Shown one piece after another: positions 21,431 to 32,840 of a stretch of 64,000 bases of DNA. Location: contig BRKX01000003.1 in assembly GCA_026008535.1 (NCBI GenBank), forward strand, positions 63,265,001-63,329,000. Reading direction: 5' to 3'. The position numbers and the translations under genes were made by a program. Below the pieces are notes generated by a model. That model did no database searches. It saw nothing but the letters and a program-made list of their open reading frames with translations, and was not told the origin of the DNA. Each line of letters starts with the position of its first letter. Position 1 is the stretch's first letter. Source of the stretch: Perilla frutescens (Eukaryota > Streptophyta > Magnoliopsida > Lamiales > Lamiaceae).

Positions 21431-23496
21431 CAAGGTACCGACATCCTCTTCCAGTTTTCTTTAAACATTTCGTTGAAGTTTTCTTTAAAATAAATTATGT
21501 TCTCTTCTTCTAATGATATAGGATAGCTTACTTTTGCGAGAAGAGGATAATTGTTTGAGGTAATCTTTTATTTAATTTTTCTTTAATTTACTTCGCCGAT
21601 TTCTTCTCTATTTGAAAAAAAAAACATATGGCTATGGAATTAAATAGTTTTTCTCCAAGTGCATGAATCCATAGATTTTCAATTTTGGAACCAATCATTT
21701 ATTCTACAGTGTTTTACTTAATTGGTCATGCATACGTTTGCATTCACGCATTCATGAATTATCAACATCGATCTACTTGATAATTTGGATATCTATGATT
21801 GTACTTGAATGTAACAACAATTTCTTTTATTAGAATTTTTGATTTTTGTGTTCCGGGTCCTAATTAGTTTAAAATTCCATCCTTGGGGTTAATTAAGTAA
21901 TGAAATGATGTTATGAGAGAGAGAAGTAGAGTTGGATTGTTTCCTCTTTAATTGTATAATTCTATTTTTTTATTAATGTATATTTTTATTATTTATTTAA
22001 GTCCTTATTATTTTTTTTTATGGGACTTAAGTTCATTAATGTTACTAATTAGATTTCAGATTGAGCAGAGCTAGTTATACATTTTCAAAAATATGCGAAA
22101 TGACAAGCTGAAGTTTAGGAGCAAGATTTATTGTGCAATATATTTTAGTTTTTATTTTTTTTATGGTATTTTTAATTGGGGTGTGGTTCTAATTATTCAC
22201 ACTTGTGTTACTGAGAACCTTATATTATTTTGGATGAAAGATGTTTTGAATTTCTAGTATTAATTTTTACTAAGCTGGGCCGCTGATGTGAAAAATAAAT
22301 AAATAAAAGGTTTTCAGTATTTCTTAATTCTGTATGATTAATTAGTAAATAATTAATATAAAAAAAAGAGTTGGTTATTGTGTACTAAATAATTAAAGTT
22401 AAAGATGTTTCCAGATTACTATGTGAACCCAAATTTCATTGTGATTCTATGGTTTATAAGATGCGCAAATTATAAATTTACCTTGCATCATTTATCAATT
22501 TGACTGAACACTATCTCAGTAAGGGAAAATTAGTAGCATTCAACTTATAACCATTCTTAGAGTTCATGTTCAAAATCATGGGTCAATTATTTAAGCTGGC
22601 TTAGAGACAATTCAGTATTTCATTTTGATTTTCGTATCAAGACTGTTGGCTTTTAAAAAAAAAATCGAACAGGCATTTATGGGTATTATTTATTTATGCT
22701 ATTCTAGGTGCGGCGCGACTAAGACAATAAGTTACTGCTAGTGTTTGATTCGAAGTTCATCGATTCAATTAAGGTGTGGGATTTATTTATTTTATGACGT
22801 TGATTTATATTTTTTGTCCATTTTAATATCACGTGTTTGCCGTATATCATGTTACTATCAATGAGCTTTGGACTATATGTTCATTCATTTGGCTCTCATT
22901 ATTTGTGCACAAATGTCAATGTCACTATGCGATTCAATTAGTACTAATGTACTATCATGTTTCAGTACTAAGGTAATATCATTCAGTATCAGTTATACGT
23001 GTGCTGCTGTTTTATTAACTTGGGCAAATCTCTGCATAATTTCTCACACTGAGTATATTTTATATATGCTCACCCCTCATTTAACATTTTCAGGTAACTA
23101 AGTTTGGTGGCGTGTGGAGGATCGAATGACAGTTCAAGTCAACTCTCATATCTTCCGTATATCATAGTTTAAATTTCTTTAAATTAGTTATTTCTAATTC
23201 AATGTTTTATGAATCATGTTGCTTCTTAGACATCTACTCATGTTATTGTCTTTTGGTTTATTTTATTTTTAGAATTTATCATAAACTTTTCAAATAAAAA
23301 TATTTCAGTTTCATCTCTATTCTAATGTATTGAATAAATCCTTATTTTTTTTAACTTCATGTATTTATTTTCAGCTCAATGTTTTAAATAATTAAATTAG
23401 ATTATTATTTAAGTTTTATTTAAAAAAAAAATATTTTCTCACATTTCCGCATCAATTAAAATCAGTTTAACACTTTAAGAAATTTAGGGTGTTACA
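20447..23496 (+). repeat. Element C 3' LTR
   Basis: The uninterrupted 3,050-bp copy starts TGTAACAGCC and ends GTGTTACA. It has longer TA (21018-21054) and poly-A (about 21400-21428) runs than the 5' copy, which explains most of the length difference. It adjoins the TSD TTACT at 23497-23501. Confidence 0.95.
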
Positions 23497-23501
23497 TTAC
23501 T

Positions 23502-23745
23502 ACTGATCGTTTCTTTGTTTTCGTTATTTTTGTTATTTCTATTTTTTGCAAGATTTACTTTAAAGTATTTACATACGAAGTACGAAGACCACAACAACCC
23601 TCAATTTTGGAAATAGTGACATTGAAAGGTAGAATTCGCAGCTCCTCGTGGGATCGACCCTTTACTCACATTGCTGGCTACGCCTGCTATGGGCACAAGA
23701 ATAAGTCTCTCTTGAGATTTATTCTGACCGCGAAACGACCGCGCG
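23502..23745 (+). repeat. Element B 5' LTR, right part
   Basis: It matches 32170-32412 of the 3' LTR. The last bases before the PBS (GACCGCGCG) differ from the 3' copy (GACCGCGTGTTA), so the exact end was altered in one copy. Confidence 0.88.
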
Positions 23746-23763
23746 TGGCGTTGTTGCCGGGGA
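23746..23763 (+). other. Primer binding site of element B
   Basis: TGGCGTTGTTGCCGGGGA matches the complement of the 3' end of plant tRNA-Asp except for two C-to-T changes. A tRNA-Asp primer is usual for Athila elements. The changes would weaken priming and look like methyl-cytosine decay. Confidence 0.85.
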
Positions 23764-23811
23764 GCTGATTCAAGTAATTCTATTTTCCCAACTTGTTAAC
23801 TTGGCCGGTGG

Positions 23812-25404
23812 ATGCACAACTCCTCTACAGAGTTCTACGAGTATGATCCAAAACCAAAAAGGACTTTGCGAAGGAGAAAGGCAGAAGCACGGAGGGCATG
23901 ACAAGTCGAATGACTTGCTCGTGAAACCATCCTGGAGGAAGAAGAACATTCTCAACCTGAGCACGAAGTAAGAGAAGAGCAGTAAGGAAGAGTAACTATG
24001 GCTGAAGAGAGCCGAACTCTAAGGTAGTTAGTCTTTTCGACTAACATGAACCTCTGTCCCATGGGCATTACGCTCCCAATTATCACTGGAAGTTGGGAAC
24101 TCAAGGTAAATTTCATCCAAATTTTGCCTAAGTTTCATGGAATGACTGGAAAAGATCCTCAGAAGCACATACAAGATTTTAAGATGGTGTGTCAAACCCA
24201 ACCCGTGGATGGGGGAAAAGATCAATATGTACGACTAGTGTCCTTTTCATTTACTCTACAAGACGGGACACGAGACTGGTTGTACACTCTGCCGACTGGC
24301 AGCTGCAACAAAATTTTTTGGAGAAATACTTTCCCGCATCCAGAGTGCAAGAGATGAGAAGAAGAATTGGAAGTCTGAAGATGGGCACAAATGAGAGCTT
24401 CTACGACTATTGGAGTCGCTTTCAGATCATGCTGACAAAGTGCCCACAACATCAGATCCCAGATCACGATCTGATTCAATACTTCGTATCAGGCTTGATG
24501 ACACATGATAGGACCATTGTTAATGCCTCTTGTGGAATCTATTATAAACAAATTACCAACTGAAGTCTTTAGGATTTTAGCGGAAATGGTTGATGAGAAT
24601 CGAGATGAAAGTGCTGAGGGCATAAGGACAGTTGCAGATGCTGGAACATCAATGCATTTTGAGGCCAAGATGGAAAGGGTCTTTGAACAAATGGAGAGAG
24701 TTTTGAGCACAACAGGAGTACAAAAGAAAAAACCATGTGGGGTCTGCAAAAGTGTAGCCCATCTTACTAATGAATGCCCAACGCTGCAGGAGGAAGTTTC
24801 TGAAGTAAATGCCTTCGGAGGGCATAACAACAGTCAAAGAAGATATGATCCCTATTCTCAAACATACAATCTAGGTTGGAGGGATCATGAGAACTTCAAG
24901 TGGAAAAGGTCAGATCAAGCCCAACCACAAAACCTTCCTATGCAGTCACCTTTTCAAAATCAATGGCAAGGACCTTCTTTGGAGGAGCTGGTCCAAACCA
25001 TGACACAAGAGAAGTTGAGGGCACAACAAGAAACTGAAAAATTCAAGAATGAAACACGTACTGGGCCCCAGTATGTAAGCAAGCAGATCTCACAACTTGC
25101 CCAAGCTATTCAACATCTTGAAGAGAAAAATAGACAATTACCATCTCAAGTGGTAAACCCCTGTGAGCAAGTGAATGCTGTGACCTTAAGAAGTGGAAAA
25201 GAACTACCAGAAGTTGTTGCAGAACCAGAAGCTGAGAAGTTGGAAAACATTGAAGGCACAGAAAAACAGGAGCAAAAGGAGAAAGAAAATGTTGCAGAGC
25301 CCAAGACAAAAAAAACAAAGGATGTCGGAAAACCACCTTTTCCAGAGCGTCTTGCCCATAACAGAAAGGAAGAAGAAATGAAATATCTTCTCAAGATTTT
25401 TTGA
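23812..25404 (+). pseudogene. Element B gag (Athila-like)
   Basis: Possible starts are ATG 23812 (STEFYEYDPKPKRTLRRRKA, a basic N-terminus) and ATG 23998 (MAEESRTLR). Both are in the frame that later carries the capsid core ILPKFHGMTGKDPQKHIQDF and FTLQDGTRDWLYTLPTGS (24110-24300). A frameshift near 24310 moves the reading to EKYFPASRVQEMRRRIGS..FYDYWSRF, and another near 24540 moves it to LPTEVFRILAEMVDEN. A zinc-knuckle-like CGVCKSVAHLTNEC is near 24740, followed by the Athila block YDPYSQTYNLGWRDHENFKW. A glutamine/lysine/glutamate-rich coil follows, to TGA 25402-25404. There are stops at 24025-24027 and elsewhere, so this is a dead gene. Confidence 0.9.
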
Positions 25405-25973
25405 AAAGTGGAAATCAATATTCCACTCTTGGATGCAGTTAGGCAAGTACCTCGATATGCCCGATTCCTCAAGGAGCTCTGCACAAAAAAGGTACGATTT
25501 GAAGACGACGTCAAACTATTTGTGGGAGAGAATGTTTCGGCAGTTTTACAAAAGAAAATACCAAAGAAGTGTGAAGATCCTGGTATGTTTATCATACCAT
25601 GCATCATTGGAAATAGAAGGATTGAGAAGGCAATGTTAGATCTTGGAGCATCCATAAACGTCATGGCCACGATGATTTATAAGGAACTTAAATTGGGACC
25701 ACTCAAGGAAACAAGAGTGGTCATTCAACTCGCGGACAGATCTAATGTCTACCCAGAAGGCCTGATAGAAGATGTCCTAGTCAAGGTGGGGGAACTGATT
25801 TTCTCAGCTGATTTTTACGTGCTCGATATGGGCACACAGCAACACCCACCTCATCAGTGTTACTACTCGGAAGACCATTCATGAAGACTACTCATACCAA
25901 GATTGATGTCGATGAGGGCACACTGACGTGTGAATTTGATGGGTAGATCATCGTATTTAATATTTTTGAAATA
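25405..25973 (+). pseudogene. Element B protease region
   Basis: It continues gag in frame after the TGA (KVEINIPLLDAVRQVPRYARF). It includes FVGENVSAVLQKKIPKKCEDPG and the aspartic-protease core IEKAMLDLGASINVM, with DLGAS in place of the more common D(S/T)GA. Then come VVIQLADRSNVYPEG and FSADFYVLDMG. A frameshift near 25850 changes frame before the tail (TKIDVDEGTLTCEFDG near 25900), which has a further stop at 25947-25949. Confidence 0.88.
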
Positions 25974-28004
25974 ATGAAATACCCTCAAGACCCGGAGTCA
26001 GTCAAATTTGTGAGCCAATGTCATGCCCAAGTCACCGTTTCCAGAATGAACAATCAAGAACCACTGGAATGGGCATTACAGGCTGGCCTAACTGATTGTG
26101 ATGCCATCGATGAAGATGACGATATCCGAGAAGCTATCATGATGATATATTCCCTGAAGGAAATGCCATGTGGAGTGGTGGATTACAAGTTACCCACCAC
26201 GAGTCAGACTGAAAAAATGATACCCTCTGTGCAGAGGACACCACAGCTGGAACTGAAAGATCTTCCCGGACACTTGAAGTATGCCTATATAGGAGAGAAT
26301 GAGACTTTACCGGTGATCATAAATAAGGGTCTGACCCTCGCTGAAGAAAATCAGTTTCTTAGACTTTTGAGATTATACAAGGAAGCCATCGGATGGAGTT
26401 TAGCCGACATCAAGGGCATTAGCCCTGCTGTGTGTATGCATAAAATCCATTTAGAAGATGATGCAAAGCTAGTTCGGGATCCACAATGCAAGTTAAAACC
26501 TGTCAAGAAAGAGGTCGTGCTCAAGGAGATAATCAAGTTGCTGGACATGGGCATCATCTACCCCATTTCAGACAGCAAATAGGTTAGCCCAATACATGCC
26601 GTGCCCAACAAGTCAGGGATCCAAGTCGTAAAAAATGAAAAAAATGAGCTTGTGTGCACACGGTTATAAATTGGATAGAGAGTCTGTATAGACTACAGAA
26701 AGCTCAACATGATCACAAGGAAGGATCACTTCCCACTTCCCTTCATAGATCAGATGTTGGAAAGATTGGCCGGAAACAAGTTCTTTTATTTCCTTGATGG
26801 ATATTCAGACTACATGCAAATTGTGGTGGATCAAGAAGATCAAGAAAAGACCACATTCACGTGCCCATTCGGAACATTTGCCTATCAGAGAATGCCTTTT
26901 GGGCTCTGTAATGCCCCAAGCACTTTTTAAAGATGCATGATGAGCATTTTCTCGGATCTTCTGAAAAATTACATTGAAGTGTTCATGGATGACTTTATAG
27001 TGTATGGGAGTTCATTTGATACTTTCCTTGGGCACCTTGAAAAAGTGTTAAAAAGATGCGTGGAAAAATGCTTAGTTTTGAACTATGAAAAGTGCCATTT
27101 CATGGTTCGTGAGGGGATTGTTCTTGGGCACGTCATTTCAGAAAGAGGCATAGAAGTAGAAAAAGGGAAGGTGGACATCATTGAGAAGCTTCCATGCCCC
27201 ACCTCAGTGAAGCAAGTACGAGGGTTCCTTGGGCACGCTGGATTTTACTGGCAATTTATTCAAGATTTTGCAAAAATTGTCCAACCGATCACACATTTTC
27301 TTCAAAATGATGTGGCCTTTGTATTTGATGATGCATGCAAAGAAGCATTCCAAACCTTGAAGAATAAGTTGGTCACAACCCCCATCATCCAACCACCAGA
27401 CTGGGGCATGCCACTTGAAATTATGTGTGATGCCAGTGGTTATGCCGTGGGCGCAGTGCTTGGACAAAAGCGAGGAAAAGAAAATCATGTCATCTACTAT
27501 GCTTCTAAGACTTTGAATCATGCCCAAGCAAACTATACCACTACTGAAAAGGATCTTTTGGCAGTAGTATTTACCTTTGAAAAATTTCATTCATATTTGC
27601 TTGGAGCTAAGAGTTTCGTCTACACCGATCATTCCGCTTTGAAGCATTTGCTTGCAAAAAAGGAATCAAAGCCAAGGCTAATACGGTGGATCTTACTCTT
27701 GCAAGAGTTTGATTGGGAAATAAAAGACAAAAGTGGTGCCCAAAATCAAGTTGCAGACCATTTGGGCCGAGTTATCAATGAAGAAGACATTGTGCCCATC
27801 GTGGAAACCTTTCCAGATGAACACCTGTTCTCTTTCATGGGCACAACGCCTTGTTACACAGACTTGGTAAATTACATGATTGCAGGAGAACTGCCCAACA
27901 GGCTCACGACTTATCAGAAGAACAAAATTCGAAGTGAGAGTCGGTACTATGTGTGGGATGAGCCCATACTATGGAGAAGGTATGTAGACCAAGTGATCAG
28001 ATGA
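25974..28004 (+). pseudogene. Element B reverse transcriptase and RNase H
   Basis: One frame is kept throughout, with stops at 26580-26582, in the 26660-26695 insert-like stretch and at 26928-26930. RT motifs in order are GWSLADIKGISPAVCMHKI, YPISDSK, DYRKLNMITRKDHFPLPFID, FLDGYSDYMQI, MPFGLCNAPSTF and FMDDFIVYG (catalytic DD near 26985). The thumb follows (RGFLGHAGFYWQFIQDFAKI). RNase H has MCDASGYAVGAVLGQ, TEKDLLAVVFTFEKF, YTDHSALKHL and the end motif NQVADHLGR. The active-site residues are intact; the stops are what disable it. Confidence 0.93.
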
Positions 28005-29126
28005 TGTGTGCGCACAGAAGAAACAGAGAGCACCCTTGATCATTACCATTCAGAAGCATGTGGAGGGCATTTTGGAGCAAAAAGAACCACAAAGAATGTG
28101 CTGGATTGCGGGTTCTTTTGGCCAACCTTACACAAAGATACCTATGAAGTTTGCAGAAGATGCCCACGCTGCTAAATGACTAGGAGTATCTCAAAGAGGA
28201 ATGAAATGCCCATCATGCCAATAATGCCAGTTGAAGTTTTTGACGTTTAGGAATAGACTTCATTGGTCCAATGACCAAGTCAAAATGGGCATTTATACAT
28301 CATTCTGTCAAAGTAGGTCGAGGAAAAAGCTACTACCACTAATGATGCTCGTGTGGTAAAGGCATTTCTGAAGACCAATGTGTTCAGCCGATTCGGTGTG
28401 CCCAAAGCACTCATCAGTGATCAGGGAACCCATTTCTGCAACATGGTGATAAGAGATCTGCTCAGGAAATATGGAGTCAGGCACAGTGTGACCACGGCAT
28501 ATCATCCTCAAGCTAATGGGCAGGCCGAAGTGTCCAACCGAAAAGTCAAATCTATTTTGCAAAAAGTGGTAAATCCGAAGAGCAAGGATTGGAGTTTCAA
28601 GCTGGAAGATGCATTGTGGGCATATCGCACTACCTAAAAAACACCCATTGGGATGTCCCCATTCCTCCTTATTTTTGGAAAGAATTGTCATCTACCTGTT
28701 AAGATAGAGCATAAGGCATTTTGGGCAATACAGAAGTTCAACATGAAATTTGATGAGGCCGGGAATGAAAGAAAGCTTCAGTTGCAAGAGTTAGAAGAGA
28801 TTAGGCTTGAAGCCTGTGACAATGCAGTGCTATACAAAGAGAGAATGAAGAAGGCTCATGATCAAATCATTCGACATAAAAGTTTCGAGCGTGGGCAAAA
28901 GGTTCTACTGTTTAATTCTAGACTCAAGCTGCTAGGAGGCAACCTTAAGTCCAAATGGACTGGTACTTTTCTAGTCCATGCCTCATACCCAAATGGAGCC
29001 GTGGAGTTAAGTGATATGAACACTGGAGGAAGGTTCAAGGTCAATAGACAGCGATTGAAGCATTACTATGGGCACAAGGATCCTATTTTAGGATCTGTCA
29101 GGCTCGTCGAGCCCATCTACATGTGA
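28005..29126 (+). pseudogene. Element B integrase
   Basis: The zinc-binding HHCC part is recognisable near 28040-28175 (HYHSEACGGHFGAKRT, then CRRCPRC). The first catalytic Asp is in GIDFIGPMT after a stop at 28248-28250. The frame breaks around 28310-28350. It then runs from VVKAFLKTNVFSRFGVPKAL with ISDQGTHFCN (second Asp) and HPQANGQAEVSNR (third, Glu). After a stop at 28635-28637 the C-terminal domain completes (MSPFLLIFGKNCHLPV..GQKVLLFNSRLKLLGGNLKSKWTG) and ends with a stop at 29124-29126. Confidence 0.92.
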
Positions 29127-29450
29127 AGAAAGAAGTAAGCATCGTGCCCGCGACAATAACTAGGGCACTGACTGGGAGGCAACCCAGGTTTTTTTTTATT
29201 TTCTTGCAATTTATTTTAATTCTATTATTTTGTTTTTAAGTTTTTTTTCTAGTGGATAGGGTGAATTTTACGGTTTCCTTTAGTGGTGTTTTTACAGTAC
29301 AGGGCACGGAAAAAAATGGCTACCATTCTGGAATACATTGGCAAATGCCCTCCACACCACTTCAAACAAGCTTGATTTACCGAACATCATGCTCTCTCTA
29401 ATCTGGTTCCCTCTTTCCATTAGTTTAGTTTTTTTATCTTTCTAGAGTCG

Positions 29451-29499
29451 TTCTTGTTCACCCACTTTGCCTACAGCAAAGTGTGTGGGTGGCGAGGGC
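29451..29499 (+). repeat. Hairpin 1 in 3' region of element B
   Basis: CACCCACTTTGC (29459-29470) pairs with GCAAAG..GTGGGTG (29476-29491), leaving a 4-nt bulge on the right arm. The flanks TTCTTGTT and GCGAGGGC can extend the stem with several G-U pairs and one bulge. This is the weakest of the three. Confidence 0.65.
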
Positions 29500-29528
29500 A
29501 TTTGAAGTCTGTTTGCTTTAGTTTGTTT

Positions 29529-29589
29529 AGGTGACCACCTTATTCACCCACTTTGCCTAAGGCAAAGTGTATGGGTGGGATGGTCACCT
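29529..29589 (+). repeat. Hairpin 2 in 3' region of element B
   Basis: The core CACCCACTTTGCCT pairs with AGGCAAAGTGTATGGGTG (4-nt bulge on the right arm). A separate perfect 9-bp outer stem, AGGTGACCA (29529-29537) with TGGTCACCT (29581-29589), extends it. Confidence 0.85.
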
Positions 29590-29615
29590 AGTTTTTGTTG
29601 AGTTTTTTTTTGTTC

Positions 29616-29678
29616 GTGAAATAACTTTTTCACACCCACTTTGCCCAAGGCAAAGTGTGTGGGTGAGGGTTATTTCGC
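29616..29678 (+). repeat. Hairpin 3 in 3' region of element B
   Basis: It has the same core as hairpin 2 with the same 4-nt bulge. The outer stem differs: GTGAAATAAC (29616-29625) with GTTATTTCGC (29669-29678), fully paired as RNA with one G-U. Its pairing is kept although the outer sequence is unlike that of hairpin 2. Confidence 0.85.
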
Positions 29679-30775
29679 TTTCTTTTGTTGGTTTGAGTTG
29701 AGTCAAGCATGTGTAGATATTTGAACTTGAAAGCATGGAGTCTAGGGTCCTGTGACCATTAGATAGCCTGTTTATTTACATATTCATGTCAGCATGCCCG
29801 TAACACTGATCAAATGATGAATGAACTAAGCACCCTGTGAGGAATTGAGTCTATCTTCATGATGTCTGCAATAATTCTTTCTTGTGTGATTTTTGCATCT
29901 TTGAATTTAAGAGAACCAGAATTTGCTTCTGCTCTATTCCGAAGTCACAATGAATTTGGGGGTACACAAAAATGTTTAGGCTATTTTCTTTCTGAGCCAC
30001 AAGACCAAATAAAACCACCCTTTAAATTATCTTTGCAGCCCTTTTTGAGCCAAAATCCACAATGTCCAAGTCATGTTCCTTTCATGAAACCTACAAAAAA
30101 GGACCATGGGCACAAGAGAAGGATAATATGGTGTGTTACAAGGCACGAAGTGTACAAGAAGATAAAAAAAAAGAAAAAAAATGGGTAGAAATAAAAAAAA
30201 AAACTAAATACTGAAACCTCTTAATAAATAAAGCTCAGAATGCCCACAATAAAAAAAGTCTGGGGCATGTACTTCATAAAATGGGCACGGTGGCAAAGGC
30301 CAGTAAGAGTCAAAATAAATCATCCCAAAGGGAAAACCTTACTAAATTGAGCCCAGATCCAAATACTTCCTACCTATGACCCGTAGCCCCATTACAACCT
30401 TCTAAGTCCTTAGCATATGTGTGTTCTCGATTATGAGAAGTGGTGGAGGAAAAAGAGAAGTTGCAAGCCTATGGTGATACTCAATTCAAATATGTTTTCC
30501 TTGAGCGTATACACTGAGCCCAAAACACTTTGAATGAGGAAAATATGAGTGAATCCATCACTTAGTTCATTTTGATTCGCAGTGGACACAATGATGTGTT
30601 AAGTAGTTTGCATGTTGTTTGATGAGATCAGTAACTTAGCCTCTGTGCCCGAAAGGGATTATGTCTATGCATGCTTTGTGTCAAGTCTTTGTAAGTCTAT
30701 CTTTTCCACCTTTCTTTTATTTTCTTTCTTTTCTTTTGGGCACGTTGTACCCATGCTTGAGGACAAGCATATCTC

Positions 30776-30788
30776 AAGTGGGTGGGTG
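30776..30788 (+). other. Polypurine tract of element B
   Basis: AAGTGGGTGGGTG directly precedes the 3' LTR start TGACAAGTCC. It is purine-rich with three T interruptions. Confidence 0.7.
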
Positions 30789-32418
30789 TGACAAGTCCAA
30801 TTTTTCTTATATTTTTGGAGTCTTTTTCTCATTCTTTTGTCCTTGTTTTTGTTGTTTTAGAGTCGGAAAGAGCCAGAAATATGAGTAAGGGCATGAAGAG
30901 AGCAAAATCACGTACTGTGGGCATTTTGGAGCTGAAATACGATGATACAAGTTCGACAAGATTTTTATAGCACCAATCTCTATCAAAGGTGCTAGCTTGT
31001 AGAGTCCATCGCATTTTAAGGTTGCTGAGAAATGGCCGTTTGCTTACAAGACTCAAGGAGATTCTAAACCTGGCAGACTTGTTGTGGGCACAACGCGAGA
31101 AGTTCGACAGAAGTCATCCAAGATATTCCAGATTTCGTTCAATAAGGAAAGAAGATCATATCAAAGAGGATATTACCAAATCTGGAGAAGATATCTTAAA
31201 GCTTCTAGAAGACCAATCTTCTCCATAAGGAAAACGTCCTCCTGTGAGCGCGAGCTGAAGAGATAGAATCAGAATCTACTCTGCAAGGAAATTTGACCTG
31301 TCTCTATAAGAAAAGTTGATCTGTCCATACAAGGAAAGTGCAGCTGCCAAAAAAGGAAAGAATGGGCACGCCAACAGTCCAGTCCAGAATTAAAGTCTTT
31401 TCATGGGCCGATTTGAGCTTCAAATTTACTTGTGGGCCAAGGATGCTAGGGTTCCGACCTACAAGTATAAATACCACTAGAGAGGATCATTTACACACGC
31501 CACAAATGCCATATACATTATGTTCTTAAGTTTGACGTTGGAGTCAAGACTCATTTCTTATTTATTTCAGTAAGTTTTTATTTAATTTCATGTCGTTAAA
31601 TATTGTCTTTATGTTTATGTCTAGCATGTGTGGCTAGATCTTTTATTCCGGATTGAATGGAGATGATAACTTAACAAACATGTAAAAACCGTGAGGTAGT
31701 TTGGGCATAACACTGTGTGAATTTGGTTTCTGTCGTGTATTGTTTTCTTTGTTGCACTAAAGCATGTTAAGCTAATTAATGTGGTTGATCACTCATTAAT
31801 TGGAATTAGGCACGCTAAATCTATACATGGTCAATGAATCATAACTGTGTGTTGATCATAAAGGGACTGGGTACATCACGGGATATTGTGGGCACACGAG
31901 AAATCAGTGTTTACAATAGATTTGGGTCTGTCTAGGGCATAAAGCTGCTTGTTGTTTACAATCAAATGAGAAATCGGGGTTGGGTAACAAGTTAGGGTTT
32001 AGGGGATGAGAAATCACCTCTAATCTAATCTGAAGGAATATATTGGGCACAAATAAAGAAATTCAGGTGCTTATAACTGGATGATTTAATTCACATAAGA
32101 AATCTGTGTGCCCATGATTCGGAAAATGTTTGTTAAGTTTGATCCGAAGTGCTAATCCGGAATACTTTACTATTAATCGTTTCTTTGTTTTCTTTGTTTT
32201 TATTATTTCTATTTTTTACAAGATTTACTTTAAAGTATTTACATACGAAGTACGGAGACCACAACAACCCTCAATTTTGGAAATAGTGACATTGGAATGT
32301 AGAATTCGCAGCTCCTCGTGGGATCGACCCTTTACTCACATTGCTGGCTATGTCTGTTGTGGGCACAAGGATAAGTCTCTCTTGAGATTTATTCTAACCG
32401 TGAAACGACCGCGTGTTA
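30789..32418 (+). repeat. Element B 3' LTR
   Basis: This is the uninterrupted 1.63-kb copy. It starts TGACAAGTCC and adjoins the TSD CACGC at 32419-32423. It lacks about 45 bases found in the 5' copy at 4502-4550. Frames inside it (for example 32130-32429) are LTR sequence, not genes. Confidence 0.93.
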
Positions 32419-32423
32419 CACGC

Positions 32424-32548
32424 CAGTAAAAAAAAACAGAGAAAATTCATAGCAGAACGAAATCAAGGGATTGATGAAGAAGTTCAAAAGCTAATCGATA
32501 TTGGTTCAATTCGGGAGGTGCAGTACCCTAATTGGCTAGCTAATATTG
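32424..32548 (+). pseudogene. Tat-like RT fragment between element B and the CACTA element
   Basis: It resumes the RT frame broken at 3771, with KFIAERNQGIDEEVQKLI and GSIREVQYPNWLANI. It is cut at 32548 by the CACTA element, and the frame continues at 37116 with VVVKKKNGKNKMCIDFTDLN. Confidence 0.92.
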
Positions 32549-32840
32549 CACTACCAAAAAAACTCTCATACATAACACCTCATACATAACGGATATTTTA
32601 AAAATCCGTTATCTATGAGCGCATTTTTGGTATAGATAACGGATATTTCAAAAATCCGTTACCAGAGAAGTGTTATCTCCGATCATACATAACGCTTTCG
32701 AGTCTTGCGTTATCTGTGAGTGTTATATATTGTTCACAATTATAACGCTCATTTGGTACTATTATGCGTTGTGTTATGTTTAAACACATTATATAACGGT
32801 AACATTTACTGTTATGAATATCTGTTATGTATGTGTTAAT
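32549..32840 (+). repeat. Left terminal and subterminal repeats of the CACTA element
   Basis: The TIR is followed by about ten copies of (C)ATAACGG(ATA) or its complement CCGTTAT, spaced 15-40 bases apart. In CACTA elements such arrays are bound by the element's own TnpA-like protein. Confidence 0.85.

Larger units (their letters stand above)
5184..23496 (+). mobile_element. Element C: non-autonomous LTR retrotransposon with 3-kb LTRs
   Basis: It begins TGTAACAGCC, ends GGTGTTACA and is flanked by the TSD TTACT (5179-5183 and 23497-23501) inside the 5' LTR of B. Without insertion D it is about 9.0 kb: two LTRs of 3.02 and 3.05 kb around a 2.96-kb internal region (17483-20446). The internal region has a PBS, a PPT and one 163-codon ORF, but no recognisable gag, RT, RNase H or integrase. 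This fits a LARD-type non-autonomous element. The PPT block is nearly the same as that of chromovirus A, so the enzymes may have come from a Tekay-like partner. The LTRs look about 98% identical by eye outside simple repeats. Confidence 0.9.
29127..30775 (+). other. 3' noncoding region of element B
   Basis: About 1.65 kb lie between pol and the PPT, where some Athila elements carry an env-like ORF. I cannot support one here. The longest frame, 109 codons at 29859-30188, has no recognisable motif and ends in a lysine run that reflects poly-A. The notable content is three related hairpins at 29451-29678, annotated separately. Confidence 0.6.
3772..32418 (+). mobile_element. Element B: Athila-like Ty3/gypsy retrotransposon
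   Basis: The element is about 10.3 kb without its own insertion C. It begins TGACAAGTCC and is flanked by the 5-bp TSD CACGC (3767-3771 and 32419-32423). Keeping one TSD copy restores the interrupted Tat RT frame, which fixes both ends. The exact 3' LTR end is ambiguous by two bases because the LTR may end in CA shared with the TSD. The parts are a 5' LTR (3772-5183 plus 23502-23745), a tRNA-Asp PBS, gag, protease, RT, RNase H, integrase, a long 3' noncoding region with hairpins, a PPT and a 3' LTR. All coding parts carry stops and frameshifts, so it is a dead copy. Confidence 0.93.

Noticed and set aside
29859..30188. 109-codon ORF after integrase of element B as an env-like gene
   Set aside because: It has no recognisable signal peptide, membrane anchor or similarity to known env-like ORFs, and its C-terminus is only poly-A read as lysine.
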